A DNA stretch of 64,000 nt from DAOMNN01 sp035443825 (GCA_035443825.1 DAOMNN010000009.1:5167-69166), one strand, 5' to 3'. Positions 44,197 through 54,025 are shown, counted from the first letter of the stretch. Notes: generated by a model from the sequence alone, not told the origin. A program made the numbers and translations.

Positions 44197-45486
44197 ATGA
44201 ACAGCAGAAACGAAGCCTTATTCAAGCGTGCCCAGAAGACCATTCCAGGCGGCGTCAACTCGCCGGTTCGTGCCTTCCGCTCCGTGGGTGGAACGCCGCG
44301 ATTCATCGAGCGGGCAGAGGGTGCCCGGGTGTGGGATGCCGACGGCAAGTGCTACGTCGACTATGTGGGCTCGTGGGGGCCGGCAATCGCGGGCCATGCG
44401 CATCCTGCCATCGTCGAGGCGGTTCGCGAGGCTGCGTTGCGCGGCCTGTCGTTCGGCGCGCCGACCGAGGGTGAGATCGAAATGGCCGAGCTGATCTGCA
44501 AGCTGCTGCCTTCGATCGAGATGGTGCGCCTGGTCAGTTCCGGCACCGAGGCGACCATGAGTGCGATCCGCCTCGCACGCGGCTTCACCGGGCGCGATGC
44601 GATCATCAAGTTCGAAGGCTGCTATCACGGCCATGCCGATAGTCTTCTGGTCAAGGCCGGCTCGGGCTTGCTGACCTTCGGCAATCCTTCTTCGGGCGGG
44701 GTGCCGGCGGATTTCGCAAAGCATACGATCGTCCTCGATTTCAACGATCTGCAGCAGGCCGAGGACGTGTTCCGGGCGCGAGGCAGCGAGATCGCGGCGA
44801 TCATCGTCGAGCCGATCGCGGGCAACATGAACCTGATCAAACCCGTGCCCGGTTTTCTCGAGGGGCTGCGGCGCCTGTGCACCGAATACGGTGCGGTGCT
44901 GATCTTCGACGAAGTCATGACCGGTTTCCGCGTCGGTCCGCAGGGCGTGCAGGGGCTTCACGGAATCACGCCGGACCTGACTACGCTGGGCAAGGTGATC
45001 GGCGGAGGCATGCCGGTGGGTGCATTCGGTGGTCGGCGCGACATCATGGAGGCGATCGCACCATTGGGGTCGGTCTATCAGGCGGGTACGCTGTCGGGCA
45101 GTCCGGTCGCGGTGGCCGCGGGGCTGGCATCCTTGCGCTTGCTCGGCGAGGCCGGATTCTATGAGACCCTGGCTGCACGCGCCACTGCATTGGTCGCGGG
45201 GCTTTCCTCGGCGGCGCGTGAGCACGGCGTGACGTTCAGTGCGGATTCGGTCGGCGGCATGTTCGGCATTTATTTCGCACAGAGTGTCCCGAGGTCCTAT
45301 GCCGAAGTGATGGCCTGCGATCGCGAGGCATTCAACCGATTCTTCCACGCGATGCTGCAGGCCGGCCACTACTTCGCCCCGTCCGCGTTCGAGGCGGGCT
45401 TCGTGTCTGCGGCCCACAGCGCGACGGACGTAGAGGCTACGATCGCCGCGGCACGGGACGTGTTTGCGGCACGGACATCGGATTGA
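44197..45486 (+). CDS. hemL: Glutamate-1-semialdehyde 2,1-aminomutase
   Basis: A 429-aa PLP enzyme converting glutamate-1-semialdehyde to 5-aminolevulinate in the C5 heme pathway. The PLP lysine is in TTLGKVIGGGMPVGAFGG near residue 265. FNRFFHAMLQAGHYFAPSAF and GCYHGHADSLLVKAGSG are typical of HemL, and IPGGVNSPVRAF is the standard N-terminus. It is convergent with mgtE. HemJ elsewhere in the window serves the same pathway. Confidence 0.96.
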   Translation: MNSRNEALFKRAQKTIPGGVNSPVRAFRSVGGTPRFIERAEGARVWDADGKCYVDYVGSWGPAIAGHAHPAIVEAVREAALRGLSFGAPTEGEIEMAELICKLLPSIEMVRLVSSGTEATMSAIRLARGFTGRDAIIKFEGCYHGHADSLLVKAGSGLLTFGNPSSGGVPADFAKHTIVLDFNDLQQAEDVFRARGSEIAAIIVEPIAGNMNLIKPVPGFLEGLRRLCTEYGAVLIFDEVMTGFRVGPQGVQGLHGITPDLTTLGKVIGGGMPVGAFGGRRDIMEAIAPLGSVYQAGTLSGSPVAVAAGLASLRLLGEAGFYETLAARATALVAGLSSAAREHGVTFSADSVGGMFGIYFAQSVPRSYAEVMACDREAFNRFFHAMLQAGHYFAPSAFEAGFVSAAHSATDVEATIAAARDVFAARTSD

Positions 45487-45519
45487 TTGCGGGTCGCGGT
45501 CAGCCCGTCCCGGTCGCGG

Positions 45520-46962
45520 TCACAGCAGGAAGATCGTCGCAAGCCCGAGGAAGATGAAGAATCCTCCCGAGTCGGTCAGGCCGGTGATCATGACCGAACT
45601 GCCGAGTGCGGGGTCGCGACCCAGCCGGGTGCGGATCATCGGAATCAGCACCCCGGCGCTGGCCGCGAGCAGCAGGTTGAGTGTCATTGCGGAGGTCATC
45701 ACGAGGCCGAGTTGCCAGCTGCCGTAGAGCCACCACGCCAGGGCGCCCAGAAAGCCGCCCCAGAACACGCCATTGAACACCGCGACCCCCATCTCCTTGC
45801 GGATCAGTCGCTTCATTGCCGAGTGCTCGACCTGACCCATGGCGATCGCACGCACGATCATCGTGATCGTCTGGTTGCCCGAGTTGCCGCCGATCCCGGC
45901 CACGATAGGCATCAGCGCCGCCAGGGCGACGAGTTTCTCGATCGAGCCCTCGAACGCACCGATCACGCGTGAGGCGATGATCGCGGTGACCATGTTCACC
46001 GCGAGCCAGGCCCAGCGGTTCTTCACCGAATCCCACACCGACGCGAAGATGTCCTCCTCCTCGCGCAGACCGGCCTGGTTCAGCAGCTCCTGTTCGCTCT
46101 CTTCTCGGATGTAGTCGACCACATCGGCTACCGTCAGGCGCCCGATAACGCGGTGTTCCCCGTCGACCACAGGAGCCGAGATCAGGTCATAGCGTTCGAA
46201 GGCCTGCGCCGCATCGTCCGCATCGTCGGCCGGTTCGAAGCTGATTACGGTCTCGGTGCGCATGACGTCGCCGACCAGTTTGTCCGGGTCGTTGATCAGC
46301 AGCTGTTCCAGGGTCAGGATGCCGCGCAGGTGATCTTCGCGGTCAACCACGAAGAGCTTGTCGGTGTGATCGGGCAACTCGTCGAAGCGGCGCAGATAAC
46401 GCAGTACCACCTCCAGGCTCACGTCCTCCCGGACCGTGACCATGTCGAAGTCCATCAGCGCGCCGACCGTATCCTCCGGGTAGGACATCGCCGCCCGCAG
46501 CTGCTCCCGACCTTCGCTGTCGAGCGACTGAAACACGTCCTGCATGACTTCGGGAGGCAGGTCCGGGGCGAGATCGGCGAGCTCGTCCGCGTCGAGGGAT
46601 TCGGCGGCAGCCTTCAGCTCCTCAGGATCCATGGTCTCGATCAGCGACTCGCGCACCGCGTCGGACACTTCAAGCAGGATCTCGCCGTCCCGCTCTGCCT
46701 TGACGAGATCCCACACGAACAGGCGGTCCTCAAGCGGGAGGGCTTCGAGGATGAAGGCGATGTCGGCGGGGTGCAGTTCGTCGAGCCGGTTCTGCAGTTC
46801 GGCTATGTGCTGCTTGTGAACCAGGTTCTCGACCAGGTCATGGCGTGGCATCTCCTGGCGGTGCACGAGGTCTTCCACCACTTTCTGGCGCGCCAGCAAT
46901 TCCTGCACTTCACGCAGGTGTTGCTGGATGTCGTCAGGATGATGTTCCTCGTGCAGGGGCAT
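45520..46962 (-). CDS. mgtE: Magnesium transporter MgtE
   Basis: A 480-aa magnesium channel. An N-terminal helical domain (about 25-150, LDELHPADIAFILEALP) is followed by two CBS domains (about 160-285, DKLFVVDREDHLRGILTLEQ and FERYDLISAPVVDGEHRVIG), a plug helix and five membrane helices with the pore motifs VAGIGGNSGNQT and TDSGGFFIFLGLA. The start at 46962 has AGAGAAG upstream; a start 27 bases earlier lacks a ribosome-binding site. No riboswitch was recognised in the 154-base leader. Confidence 0.95.
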   Translation of the reverse strand: MPLHEEHHPDDIQQHLREVQELLARQKVVEDLVHRQEMPRHDLVENLVHKQHIAELQNRLDELHPADIAFILEALPLEDRLFVWDLVKAERDGEILLEVSDAVRESLIETMDPEELKAAAESLDADELADLAPDLPPEVMQDVFQSLDSEGREQLRAAMSYPEDTVGALMDFDMVTVREDVSLEVVLRYLRRFDELPDHTDKLFVVDREDHLRGILTLEQLLINDPDKLVGDVMRTETVISFEPADDADDAAQAFERYDLISAPVVDGEHRVIGRLTVADVVDYIREESEQELLNQAGLREEEDIFASVWDSVKNRWAWLAVNMVTAIIASRVIGAFEGSIEKLVALAALMPIVAGIGGNSGNQTITMIVRAIAMGQVEHSAMKRLIRKEMGVAVFNGVFWGGFLGALAWWLYGSWQLGLVMTSAMTLNLLLAASAGVLIPMIRTRLGRDPALGSSVMITGLTDSGGFFIFLGLATIFLL

Positions 46963-47116
46963 GGGACTTCTCTGTTGCGGAAAACGCATGAAAGGCGAAA
47001 TTCTACGGACTTGCTTGCGGCGATGCGACCGGATTTTTGACTGCATGCGGCAAACGGCGCCGTTCCCGTGCGGATCGAGTTGGTCCGGTCATTCGGCGGG
47101 CTGGGCCGGCGCCAGT

Positions 47117-47809
47117 TCAGGGTACGCGAGAAAGGTGCATGCGTGTGCGCACGCGTTCCGCATGCGCTTGCTGGCGCGTTCCGAACTGATGCTCGAAGCG
47201 GCGCGGATTGGGAAGCTTGACTGCAAGGCGGGCCGCCTCCCCGGGGCCAAGGCGATCGGCCGACAGGCCGAAATAGTGCCGCGCCGCCGCCTCGGCCCCG
47301 AAGACGCCTTCACCCCATTCGACCATGTTCAGATAGACCTCGAGAATCCTGTGTTTGCTCCAGACGGACTCGATCATCACGGTGATGATCGCTTCCTGCG
47401 CCTTGCGAACGTAGCTGCGCCGGGGAGACAGGAACAGGTTCTTGGCAAGTTGCTGGCTGATCGTCGAGCCGCCGGCAACCGCCGTACCTGATCGACGGTT
47501 GCGTTCGAGGGCATGCTGGATACCCTGCCAGTCGAAGCCGCCGTGATCGAGAAAACGGTCGTCCTCCGCCGCGACCACGGCGCGCTTGAGATGAATGGAG
47601 ATTCGCTCGTAGGGTACCCAGTGATGCGCGAGCTGCACATCGGGGCGCGTTTCGGCCAGTTCGGCAAGCTGGATCCGCATGAAACGAGTGCTGGTGGGGT
47701 TGTGTTCCTTCCACCACAGTACATGGGCGAACACCCAGCACTGATAGAGCAGCAGCGGCACTGCCACGACGAGCAGCGTCCACCCGATGCCGCGCAGGAG
47801 CCTCTTCAT
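47117..47809 (-). CDS. mtgA: Monofunctional peptidoglycan glycosyltransferase
   Basis: A 230-aa GT51 enzyme with one N-terminal membrane anchor (WTLLVVAVPLLLYQCWVF). Catalytic Glu is E82 in VVAAEDDRFLDHGGFDW; GGSTISQQLAKNLFLSPRRS and EVYLNMVEWGEGVFGAEAAA are the other GT51 motifs. It polymerises lipid II glycan strands and has no transpeptidase domain. The ATG at 47809 overlaps the aroE stop (ATGA). Confidence 0.95.
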   Translation of the reverse strand: MKRLLRGIGWTLLVVAVPLLLYQCWVFAHVLWWKEHNPTSTRFMRIQLAELAETRPDVQLAHHWVPYERISIHLKRAVVAAEDDRFLDHGGFDWQGIQHALERNRRSGTAVAGGSTISQQLAKNLFLSPRRSYVRKAQEAIITVMIESVWSKHRILEVYLNMVEWGEGVFGAEAAARHYFGLSADRLGPGEAARLAVKLPNPRRFEHQFGTRQQAHAERVRTRMHLSRVP

Positions 47810-48639
47810 CCGGTCGCAAGCTGCCGGCGCAATTCCTCCAGGACCGGCCGGGTGTCCGGACGAATGCCGCGCCACAGCAGGAAGCTCTCCGCCGCCTGTT
47901 CGACCAGCATGCCCAGTCCGTCCGCGAGCCGGGCGGCCCCCTGGCTGCGCGCGGTCGCGACGAAGCGCGTATCCCCCCGGCCGTACATCATGTCGTACGC
48001 AAGTGCGTCCGGTGCGTAGATCCCTTGCGGCAAGGGCGGTGTCTCGTCGGCAAGGCTGGCCGAGGTTGCGTTGATGACGACGTCGAAGCAGCGCCCCTCA
48101 AGCGCCTCGAAACCGCATGCGTCGATGGCCGCACCCGCCGCATATGTCTGAAAGCGTTCGGCCAGGGCGCTCGCCTTCGCCACCGTTCGATTCGCAATCG
48201 TCAGGCTCGCCGGCGTCTGCGCCAACAGCGGCAATAACGCGCCGCGTGCGGCACCGCCCGCGCCCAGCACAAGAATCCGGCGATGCTTCAGGGAGCACGC
48301 AAGGTTGTCGATCAGGTCGCGCACCAGCCCCGCCCCGTCGGTATTGTCGCCGTAAATATCCCCGTCGCCGAATGCAAGCGTATTCACCGCGCCTGCCGCT
48401 TCGGCCCTCGACGAACGCCTGTCGGCAAGTTCGAATGCCTCGAGCTTGAACGGAACGGTCACGTTCATGCCGCGTCCGCCTTCGTCGTGAAAGCGCCTGA
48501 CTGCTGCGACGAAGCCGTCCAGGGGGGCGAGCAGGGTGCCGTAGTGCAGGGACTGCCCGGTCTGCTGCGCGAACGCCGCGTGGATCCGGGGAGACTGGCT
48601 GTGGCCGACCGGGTTTCCGATGACGACGTAGCGATCCAT
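47806..48639 (-). CDS. aroE: Shikimate dehydrogenase
   Basis: A 277-aa NADPH-dependent enzyme of the shikimate pathway. VIGNPVGHSQSPRIHAAFAQ is the substrate signature, NVTVPFKLEAF carries the catalytic lysine, DNTDGAGLVRDL follows, and VLGAGGAARGALLPLL with NRTVAKA form the NADP site. It lies between tonB and mtgA on the same strand. Confidence 0.96.
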   Translation of the reverse strand: MDRYVVIGNPVGHSQSPRIHAAFAQQTGQSLHYGTLLAPLDGFVAAVRRFHDEGGRGMNVTVPFKLEAFELADRRSSRAEAAGAVNTLAFGDGDIYGDNTDGAGLVRDLIDNLACSLKHRRILVLGAGGAARGALLPLLAQTPASLTIANRTVAKASALAERFQTYAAGAAIDACGFEALEGRCFDVVINATSASLADETPPLPQGIYAPDALAYDMMYGRGDTRFVATARSQGAARLADGLGMLVEQAAESFLLWRGIRPDTRPVLEELRRQLATG

Positions 48640-48654
48640 GTCGTTGGGAGCCTC

Positions 48655-49593
48655 TCAGTGCGCCCTGATCTGATCCGAGTTCGTGAACGTCCATGTACGG
48701 ACGATCTCGATGATGTCGGTGTCGGTCCGGATGTCGGGCGGAAAAGGGGCGAAAGGGGCTGCCAGTTCGACGATCCGGATCGCTGCGTCGTCGAGCAGCT
48801 TTACGCCCGACGAGCGCTGGATCTCGACCCGGTCGAGCGAACCGTCCGCGCGGATCGAAACAAGCAGCAGCAGGCTGCCATAAAGCCTCCCGCGCGCCGC
48901 CTCCGGATAGTTGAGAGTGCCCACGCGTTCGATCTTGAGGCGCCAGTCTTCGAGGTACTGGGCGAAGCGGTGTTCGCGGGTACGCGCACCGATGACCGTC
49001 TTGCGCGGGCGCTTCGCATATTCGTTGAGACGGCGGTCAATCTGGGCTTCCATGCGCGCGATCGCTGCGATGCTGTCCATGACGTCCAGCCCCGATGTGA
49101 CCGGGCGCTGGGGTTCGGGCTCGGCGGGCTTCTCGGGCGTCTTGGGCTGCGGCGCGACCGCAGGTGCCGGCTTGACCGGTCTCGGCTGCGTCATGACCGG
49201 CTGGGGCGTGGGTTGCTGCGCCGGCGCCGCCTTTTGCGCATCGACCAGATCGTCGCCTTCACGGCGGATCTCCTGCGGGGGTACCGGGGTGCTCGGGCGT
49301 TCGTCGGCTTCGGTGGTTCCGCCTCCGTCAAGGTTGGCCTGCGCGAGGGCGTCGGCCTGATCGGGTGCCCGGGCATGGCGCGCATTGACCAGAACCACTT
49401 CAAGGCCTCGGTCCCGATCCCGGGCCTGGTCGCGATCCGGCATCTCGAAATGCAGGCTCAACAGCAGGCCGTGCAGAACTACGGACACGATCAGCGCGAC
49501 CTGCAGATACCGGTTCGACGCCAGCGCAGCGAACATGCTGTCGGCACTTGGCATGCGCCATGGGTCGGGCGAAAGGGTCATGCTGTTGGACAT
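48655..49593 (-). CDS. TonB-type energy transducer
   Basis: A 312-aa protein with one membrane helix (VALIVSVVLHGLLLSLHF near residue 32, including the S-H typical of TonB). A Pro/Ala/Glu-rich periplasmic spacer spans about 100-165 (QPTPQPVMTQPRPVKPAP), and the C-terminal TonB domain has YPEAARGRLYGSLLLLVSIR and VEIQRSSGVKLLDDAAIRIV. It should couple the proton-motive force to outer-membrane receptors or act as a TolA/TonB-like envelope protein. No exbBD or receptor genes are adjacent. It follows the RNB gene by 9 bases. Confidence 0.85.
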   Translation of the reverse strand: MSNSMTLSPDPWRMPSADSMFAALASNRYLQVALIVSVVLHGLLLSLHFEMPDRDQARDRDRGLEVVLVNARHARAPDQADALAQANLDGGGTTEADERPSTPVPPQEIRREGDDLVDAQKAAPAQQPTPQPVMTQPRPVKPAPAVAPQPKTPEKPAEPEPQRPVTSGLDVMDSIAAIARMEAQIDRRLNEYAKRPRKTVIGARTREHRFAQYLEDWRLKIERVGTLNYPEAARGRLYGSLLLLVSIRADGSLDRVEIQRSSGVKLLDDAAIRIVELAAPFAPFPPDIRTDTDIIEIVRTWTFTNSDQIRAH

Positions 49594-49602
49594 GAGCGCG
49601 TG

Positions 49603-51510
49603 TCAGGAGCCTTCAAAAAGCGATTCGCCGGCATCTTCGGGGTCGGGTTCCGCAAGGGTTTCAACGTATCGTGCACTGGCATCGACGTCTACCAGGTCCG
49701 TTTGTTCGACGGACAGCCGGATGCGGCTGCCGGGCAACTGAAGCGGGAGCGAGGGCACCTTGATGACCAGTGGGATCTCTTCGAGTTTCACGACGTTGTC
49801 GCGCAGTACGCGCGCGTCGACGGTAGGCTTCGAATGCTGTCGGAGCCAGCGCAGGCACCAGTAGCGCTCCATCTGGCGCTGGAACTCGGCATACGATGCA
49901 TAGGTGATCTCGAAGTCGCGCATGGCCGCCATGAGATCGGTGGAGCGGGGCGCAAAGGCTGGCGTCTGCTCGCGCAGCATCGCGACGATCTGCCATTGAT
50001 TGACCAGGTCGACATAGCGACGAAGGGGCGAACTCGACCATGCATAGCAGTCCACTCCGAGCGCCTCGTGCGGCTCGGCCGCGGTAGTCATGCGCACCTT
50101 GCCGCCGTTCTGAACCCGGTAGAGACCGGGAATTCCCGCCTTGTCGAGCATCTTCCCCCAGGTCGCGTTGGCCAGGATCATCATTTCCGACACCAGTTTG
50201 TCCAGCGGCGAACCCCGTCGGCGCTGGCTGATCGTCACGTAACCCGGGCCATCGGCGGTGCCTGTGCGCCAGTCGACGTAGAAGCTGTAGTCGATCTGGT
50301 TCAGGTTGACGCTCGCCTTGCCCCGGCCCGCTTCGAGGACGGTGGCCAGATCCCAAAGCAGAGTCAGTTCGCGCTTCCAGGTGAAGTCCGGCCCGCCGTT
50401 GAGCAGCGTGTCCTCGTTGAACACCGGTTCGATGTCATGGTGGCGCAGGTTGGCGACGATCGGCACCCGTTCGATCCGGCTTTCCACGCCCTTGATCGCG
50501 AGCGCAGGCGATACGTCGAGATAGAGGGAAACCGCCGGGCAATCACGTCCTGCCGCAAGGGTGAAGCACTCGACGACCTGGTCCGGCAGCATGGTGATCT
50601 TGTTGCCGGGCATATACACGGTCGAAAGGCGCTGCCGTGCGATGGCGTCGAGTCCCGACCCACGGGCGAATCCAAGTGCGGGTGCTGCGATGTGGATCCC
50701 GATCGTCCAGCCGCCCTCCTCGCGGGGGGTTACTGAAAAGGCATCGTCGATCTCGGTGGTGGTCGCATCGTCGATCGAGAACGCCGCGACCGCAGCGCGT
50801 GGCAAGTCGCCTGGATCGGCGGGCAGTTCGAAACCGGGGAAAGCGCTTCCGTCCGGGAAATGCTCGAACAGGAAGCGGTTCAGGTGATAGTCGTAGCTCG
50901 ACGCGAGTGCACCGCACTTGAGTAGCAGCCTTGGTGCCGACAGACCGGCATCGACGCACGCTGCTTCGAGTGCCTTGGCCTCGATTCGATTGCGGTCCGG
51001 CCGGTATAGCAGTTGCGGCAGCATCGCTGCCACTTCGGCCGGCAACCGGCCTTCGACCAGTTCGGCGCGCATGTGCTCCATCGCTTCGGCCTGCTGGCGC
51101 TTCCTTTCCAGGCCGGACAGCGCCGCCCTGAGAATCTCGTCCGGCGCCTTGCGAAATCGCCCGCGTCCCTTGCGATGAAAGTGGATGGGTGCGGAATGCA
51201 GGCGCAGCAGGAGTGTCGCCGATTCGACGGCGGTGGGCGCCCGGCCGTAATACTCCCGGGCGAAATCGTCGAAATAGAACTCGTCCTCGCCGCACACCTC
51301 CCAAAGGAAGTCGGTGTCGAGTTCCTCGGCGTCGGACTCCGCGCGATCGAGCAGATCGACCGGTCCCGGATCGCGAAAGCGCATCAGCACATGGCTGCTC
51401 TTGAGCTTGACGCGTTTGCCGTGGGACGTCTCGACCTGCAGCGAGGCGTCGTTGTCGGCCAGAATCGTCCCGGCCTTGAAAGCCCCACTCTCTTCAAAAA
51501 GCACGAACAT
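49603..51510 (-). CDS. RNB-domain exoribonuclease (RNase II/R family)
   Basis: A 635-aa protein. A short N-terminal beta domain precedes the RNB catalytic domain, whose acidic motif is FSIDDATTTEIDDAFSV near residue 245, followed by TVYMPGNKITMLPDQVVECF and SPLRRYVDLVNQWQIVAML. The C-terminal S1-like part is short (PLQLPGSRIRLSVEQTDLVD). The D-D-A-T-T-T-E-I-D-D pattern fits a shorter RNase II-like branch common in betaproteobacteria and cyanobacteria rather than full RNase R. Expected to degrade RNA 3' to 5'. Confidence 0.88.
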   Translation of the reverse strand: MFVLFEESGAFKAGTILADNDASLQVETSHGKRVKLKSSHVLMRFRDPGPVDLLDRAESDAEELDTDFLWEVCGEDEFYFDDFAREYYGRAPTAVESATLLLRLHSAPIHFHRKGRGRFRKAPDEILRAALSGLERKRQQAEAMEHMRAELVEGRLPAEVAAMLPQLLYRPDRNRIEAKALEAACVDAGLSAPRLLLKCGALASSYDYHLNRFLFEHFPDGSAFPGFELPADPGDLPRAAVAAFSIDDATTTEIDDAFSVTPREEGGWTIGIHIAAPALGFARGSGLDAIARQRLSTVYMPGNKITMLPDQVVECFTLAAGRDCPAVSLYLDVSPALAIKGVESRIERVPIVANLRHHDIEPVFNEDTLLNGGPDFTWKRELTLLWDLATVLEAGRGKASVNLNQIDYSFYVDWRTGTADGPGYVTISQRRRGSPLDKLVSEMMILANATWGKMLDKAGIPGLYRVQNGGKVRMTTAAEPHEALGVDCYAWSSSPLRRYVDLVNQWQIVAMLREQTPAFAPRSTDLMAAMRDFEITYASYAEFQRQMERYWCLRWLRQHSKPTVDARVLRDNVVKLEEIPLVIKVPSLPLQLPGSRIRLSVEQTDLVDVDASARYVETLAEPDPEDAGESLFEGS

Positions 51511-51706
51511 CGCGTTGTTTCACCCCTGTCTTTGACCGCACAGTTTATCAGGGTGGCGTCGCCCCGGCAGGACCTCCGACCAGGGTCCTGATCGAGCTTA
51601 CGGGCCGCATTCGACAACGTACCCGCATAGCCTGCGGTCTGCATGCCAGCGGCAATGCGCGTATACTTCGCAGGTCGAACGGAAGGACAGACGGAGAGGG
51701 CGGATC

Positions 51707-52435
51707 ATGAGTGGACAGACGTGGTGGGTCGTTGCGGTGGTCGCAATCGTGGTGGCGGGCGTGATCGGCTTTTTCATCGGGCGCCAGACCGGTGGCACGA
51801 AGCAGCGCATCGAGGAACTCGAGTCCGAGCTTGAAAGCCAGAAGGAAGAGATCAAGGGCTACAGGAAGCAGGTGGAGACGCACTTCGACAGGACTGCGAC
51901 GCTGTTCGTATCAATGGCGGGTTCGTACAAGGAATTGTTCGAACACCTGTCCTCGGGTTACGAGAAACTCTCGGCAGGGTCGGCGCGCGAGCTTTTCAAG
52001 GAACGTGTGACTGCATTGCTGCTGGACGGCCCGGCCAGAAAGAACGGCGACGACGAGATTGTGTTCGAGCACAGCGTGGACCGTGCCGAAGCTACGCCAC
52101 CGGCGACCGATCCGTCTGGCGCGTCGGCCGCAGTGGCGTCATCGGAAGATGCAGAAGGGGGCAAGGAACCACTTGCGCAGAGCGATGAGCCAGTGTCCGA
52201 AACAACGGAGGCTGAAGCTGCAGAGAAGTCGCGTGAACCCGGAGAGGCATCGCCCGATCCCGAGCCTTTGAAGAAGGATGCGGGTGATGAGCCGGCCAAC
52301 GAGCCACCGCCAGCCAGGGCGGGCGAGCCGGCAGAGGGCGAGCCGACGGAAGGCGAGGTCGGGACCGCGCAGCCGGAGCCATCGGAAGCTGGGGCCAAGG
52401 GCGATGACGAGGGCGCGAAAACCGAACGAAACTAG
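51707..52435 (+). CDS. YhcB/DUF1043-like membrane protein with long acidic tail
   Basis: A 242-aa protein. One N-terminal membrane helix (WVVAVVAIVVAGVIGFFIG) is followed by a coiled coil (QRIEELESELESQKEEIKGY) and the conserved YhcB core (THFDRTATLFVSMAGSYKEL then FEHLSSGYEKL). Enterobacterial YhcB (ZapG) is about 132 aa and helps coordinate envelope growth and division. This one adds about 110 residues rich in Glu, Pro, Ala and Ser that look disordered. It is divergent from the RNB gene, with 196 bases between. Confidence 0.85.
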   Translation: MSGQTWWVVAVVAIVVAGVIGFFIGRQTGGTKQRIEELESELESQKEEIKGYRKQVETHFDRTATLFVSMAGSYKELFEHLSSGYEKLSAGSARELFKERVTALLLDGPARKNGDDEIVFEHSVDRAEATPPATDPSGASAAVASSEDAEGGKEPLAQSDEPVSETTEAEAAEKSREPGEASPDPEPLKKDAGDEPANEPPPARAGEPAEGEPTEGEVGTAQPEPSEAGAKGDDEGAKTERN

Positions 52436-52589
52436 TCCAGTGATGCGCTCTTGAAGGTACTCATGTGAAACCTTCGCAGGTCGGATTTGGACAGCGGGAG
52501 GAGTCCATATACGAAAAGGCGCAGCGCCTTCCGCCCTACCGGTCATCCGCGCAAGTTCCAAACAGCGTGCGCCACTACACCAGACGTCG

Positions 52590-53447
52590 TCAGGCGCGCG
52601 CACTTCCGATCAGGGCGGCTGCTTCGAAGGTGAAGCCGTCGCCCTTTCTGTTCCGGTGTGCATCGAGTTCGCTTTCCACCGCTGTGCGCAGGAGCGCTTG
52701 CGTCTCGTTGGGAAGGCGGGACATGGATTCGGCGACGCCGCCGGCCAGATCGAGAAATCCCTGCCAATAGCTTGATGCATCGGGGAAATGGCAGGTAAAG
52801 CGACACGGTGACACGCGAACCTCGTCGAAACCGGCATCCGTCAGCGCCGCTGTGAGCGCGTCGTCCTCGCCGAGGCGGAAGACGGAAGGGCGCGTAAACT
52901 TTGGCGGCGGCAGCACCCGGGCGATGCAGTCCTGGGCGCAGGATATGAGCGGCACCGATGCGCGCGGCCCCCATACGGACACGGCGAGCCGACCGCCGGG
53001 ACGAAGCACGCGCCGAATCTCTTTCAGGGACTTGCCTTCGTCTGGAAACATGAACAGGGCCAGCCCGATCAGCACACGGTCGAAGCTCGCATCCGGCAGG
53101 CACAGGTGCTCGGCGTCGGTGGTGGCGAAGCCGATGCTGGCCCGCAGCGCCACGTCGCTTTCGGCACCGTTGACGCGGCTTGCCTCGATCATCATCGCCT
53201 CTGCGATATCCGTGGCGAGAACCCATCCTCCCGGCTGGACCAGGCGCGCGGCATCGCGGGCAAGGAGGCCGGGGCCGCTGGCAAGATCGAGGACCTGCTG
53301 CCCCGGGGCAAGATCGGCCGCGCGAAGCAAGGCCTCGGCGAGGTCGGCGCGCAGATGTGCCCCTTGCGCATAGCGGGTTGCAATGCGGTTGAAGCCTGCT
53401 CGCTCCATCGCCTTGAAGCGTCCTGCGTCGAGTTCGGGTTGCGTCAT
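52590..53447 (-). CDS. Class I SAM-dependent methyltransferase
   Basis: A 285-aa UbiE/Coq5-like methyltransferase. Motif I is VLDLASGPGLLARDAARLV near residue 52, with VLATDIAEAMM, DAEHLCLPDASFDRVLIGLA and EIRRVLRPGGRLAVSVWGP. Substrate unknown. It overlaps the YqiA-like gene by 4 bases and is last in a tight minus-strand operon. The 154 bases between it and yhcB hold only a short AAGGCGC palindrome and no gene. Confidence 0.85.
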   Translation of the reverse strand: MTQPELDAGRFKAMERAGFNRIATRYAQGAHLRADLAEALLRAADLAPGQQVLDLASGPGLLARDAARLVQPGGWVLATDIAEAMMIEASRVNGAESDVALRASIGFATTDAEHLCLPDASFDRVLIGLALFMFPDEGKSLKEIRRVLRPGGRLAVSVWGPRASVPLISCAQDCIARVLPPPKFTRPSVFRLGEDDALTAALTDAGFDEVRVSPCRFTCHFPDASSYWQGFLDLAGGVAESMSRLPNETQALLRTAVESELDAHRNRKGDGFTFEAAALIGSARA

Positions 53448-54025
53448 GCGAGTCCTGCGAAGTCGATCACTTCGTCGAGATAGTCGTTCCAGCGTGTGAA
53501 ACTGTGGTCACCACCTTCGAGCACGGTCTGGCGTGCCCCGGCGTACTTGCGAACGGCCTCGCGAAAGTCGAGCACCTCGTCACCGGTTTCAACCAGCAGC
53601 CAGAAGTTCTCCGGGTGTGAGATCCGGCCGACATCGAGCGCACGCAAATCGTCGATGTACTGCCGCTTGAAGTCGAAGGTCTCGCCCGTATACATGTTGG
53701 TCTGCTTCCCCGTCCATGCTTCGAGGGACAGGGGTGCGACCACGGCGGGGTTCACCACCACTGCCCGCAGATTGTGTCGTTGCGCCAGCCAGGTTGCGTA
53801 ATAGCCGCCGAGCGAGCTGCCGACCAGCGTCGGGGCCGGCTGGTCGGGTGTCGCCATGCACCGTGCGAGTTGCGCCTCGACCAGCGCGATCGCTTCGCGC
53901 GGCGGCACCGGGATCTGTTCGCACCAGAAGTACTCCCCAAGGCCACGGGCCTGCATGCGCTCCTTCAGGGCGCGGGCCTTGATCGAAGCGGGTGCGGAGC
54001 GGAAGCCGTGCAGGTAGACGATCAT
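53444..54025 (-). CDS. YqiA/YcfP-type alpha/beta hydrolase
   Basis: A 193-aa esterase-like protein starting MIVYLHGFRSAPASIKA. The nucleophile is S71 in LVGSSLGGYYATWLA, followed by NPAVVAPL, an Asp in ETGDEVLDFREA and a His in LEGGDHSFTRWNDYL, giving a complete Ser-Asp-His triad. The physiological ester is not known. It overlaps the YkgJ gene by 4 bases. Confidence 0.88.
   Translation of the reverse strand: MIVYLHGFRSAPASIKARALKERMQARGLGEYFWCEQIPVPPREAIALVEAQLARCMATPDQPAPTLVGSSLGGYYATWLAQRHNLRAVVVNPAVVAPLSLEAWTGKQTNMYTGETFDFKRQYIDDLRALDVGRISHPENFWLLVETGDEVLDFREAVRKYAGARQTVLEGGDHSFTRWNDYLDEVIDFAGLA

Noticed and set aside
46963..47116. M-box or other magnesium riboswitch before mgtE
   Set aside because: The 154-base leader shows no recognisable conserved core.
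48283..50736. 817-codon open frame on the plus strand
   Set aside because: It is antisense to aroE, tonB and the RNB gene, which have clear family motifs; high GC at third positions keeps the opposite frame open.
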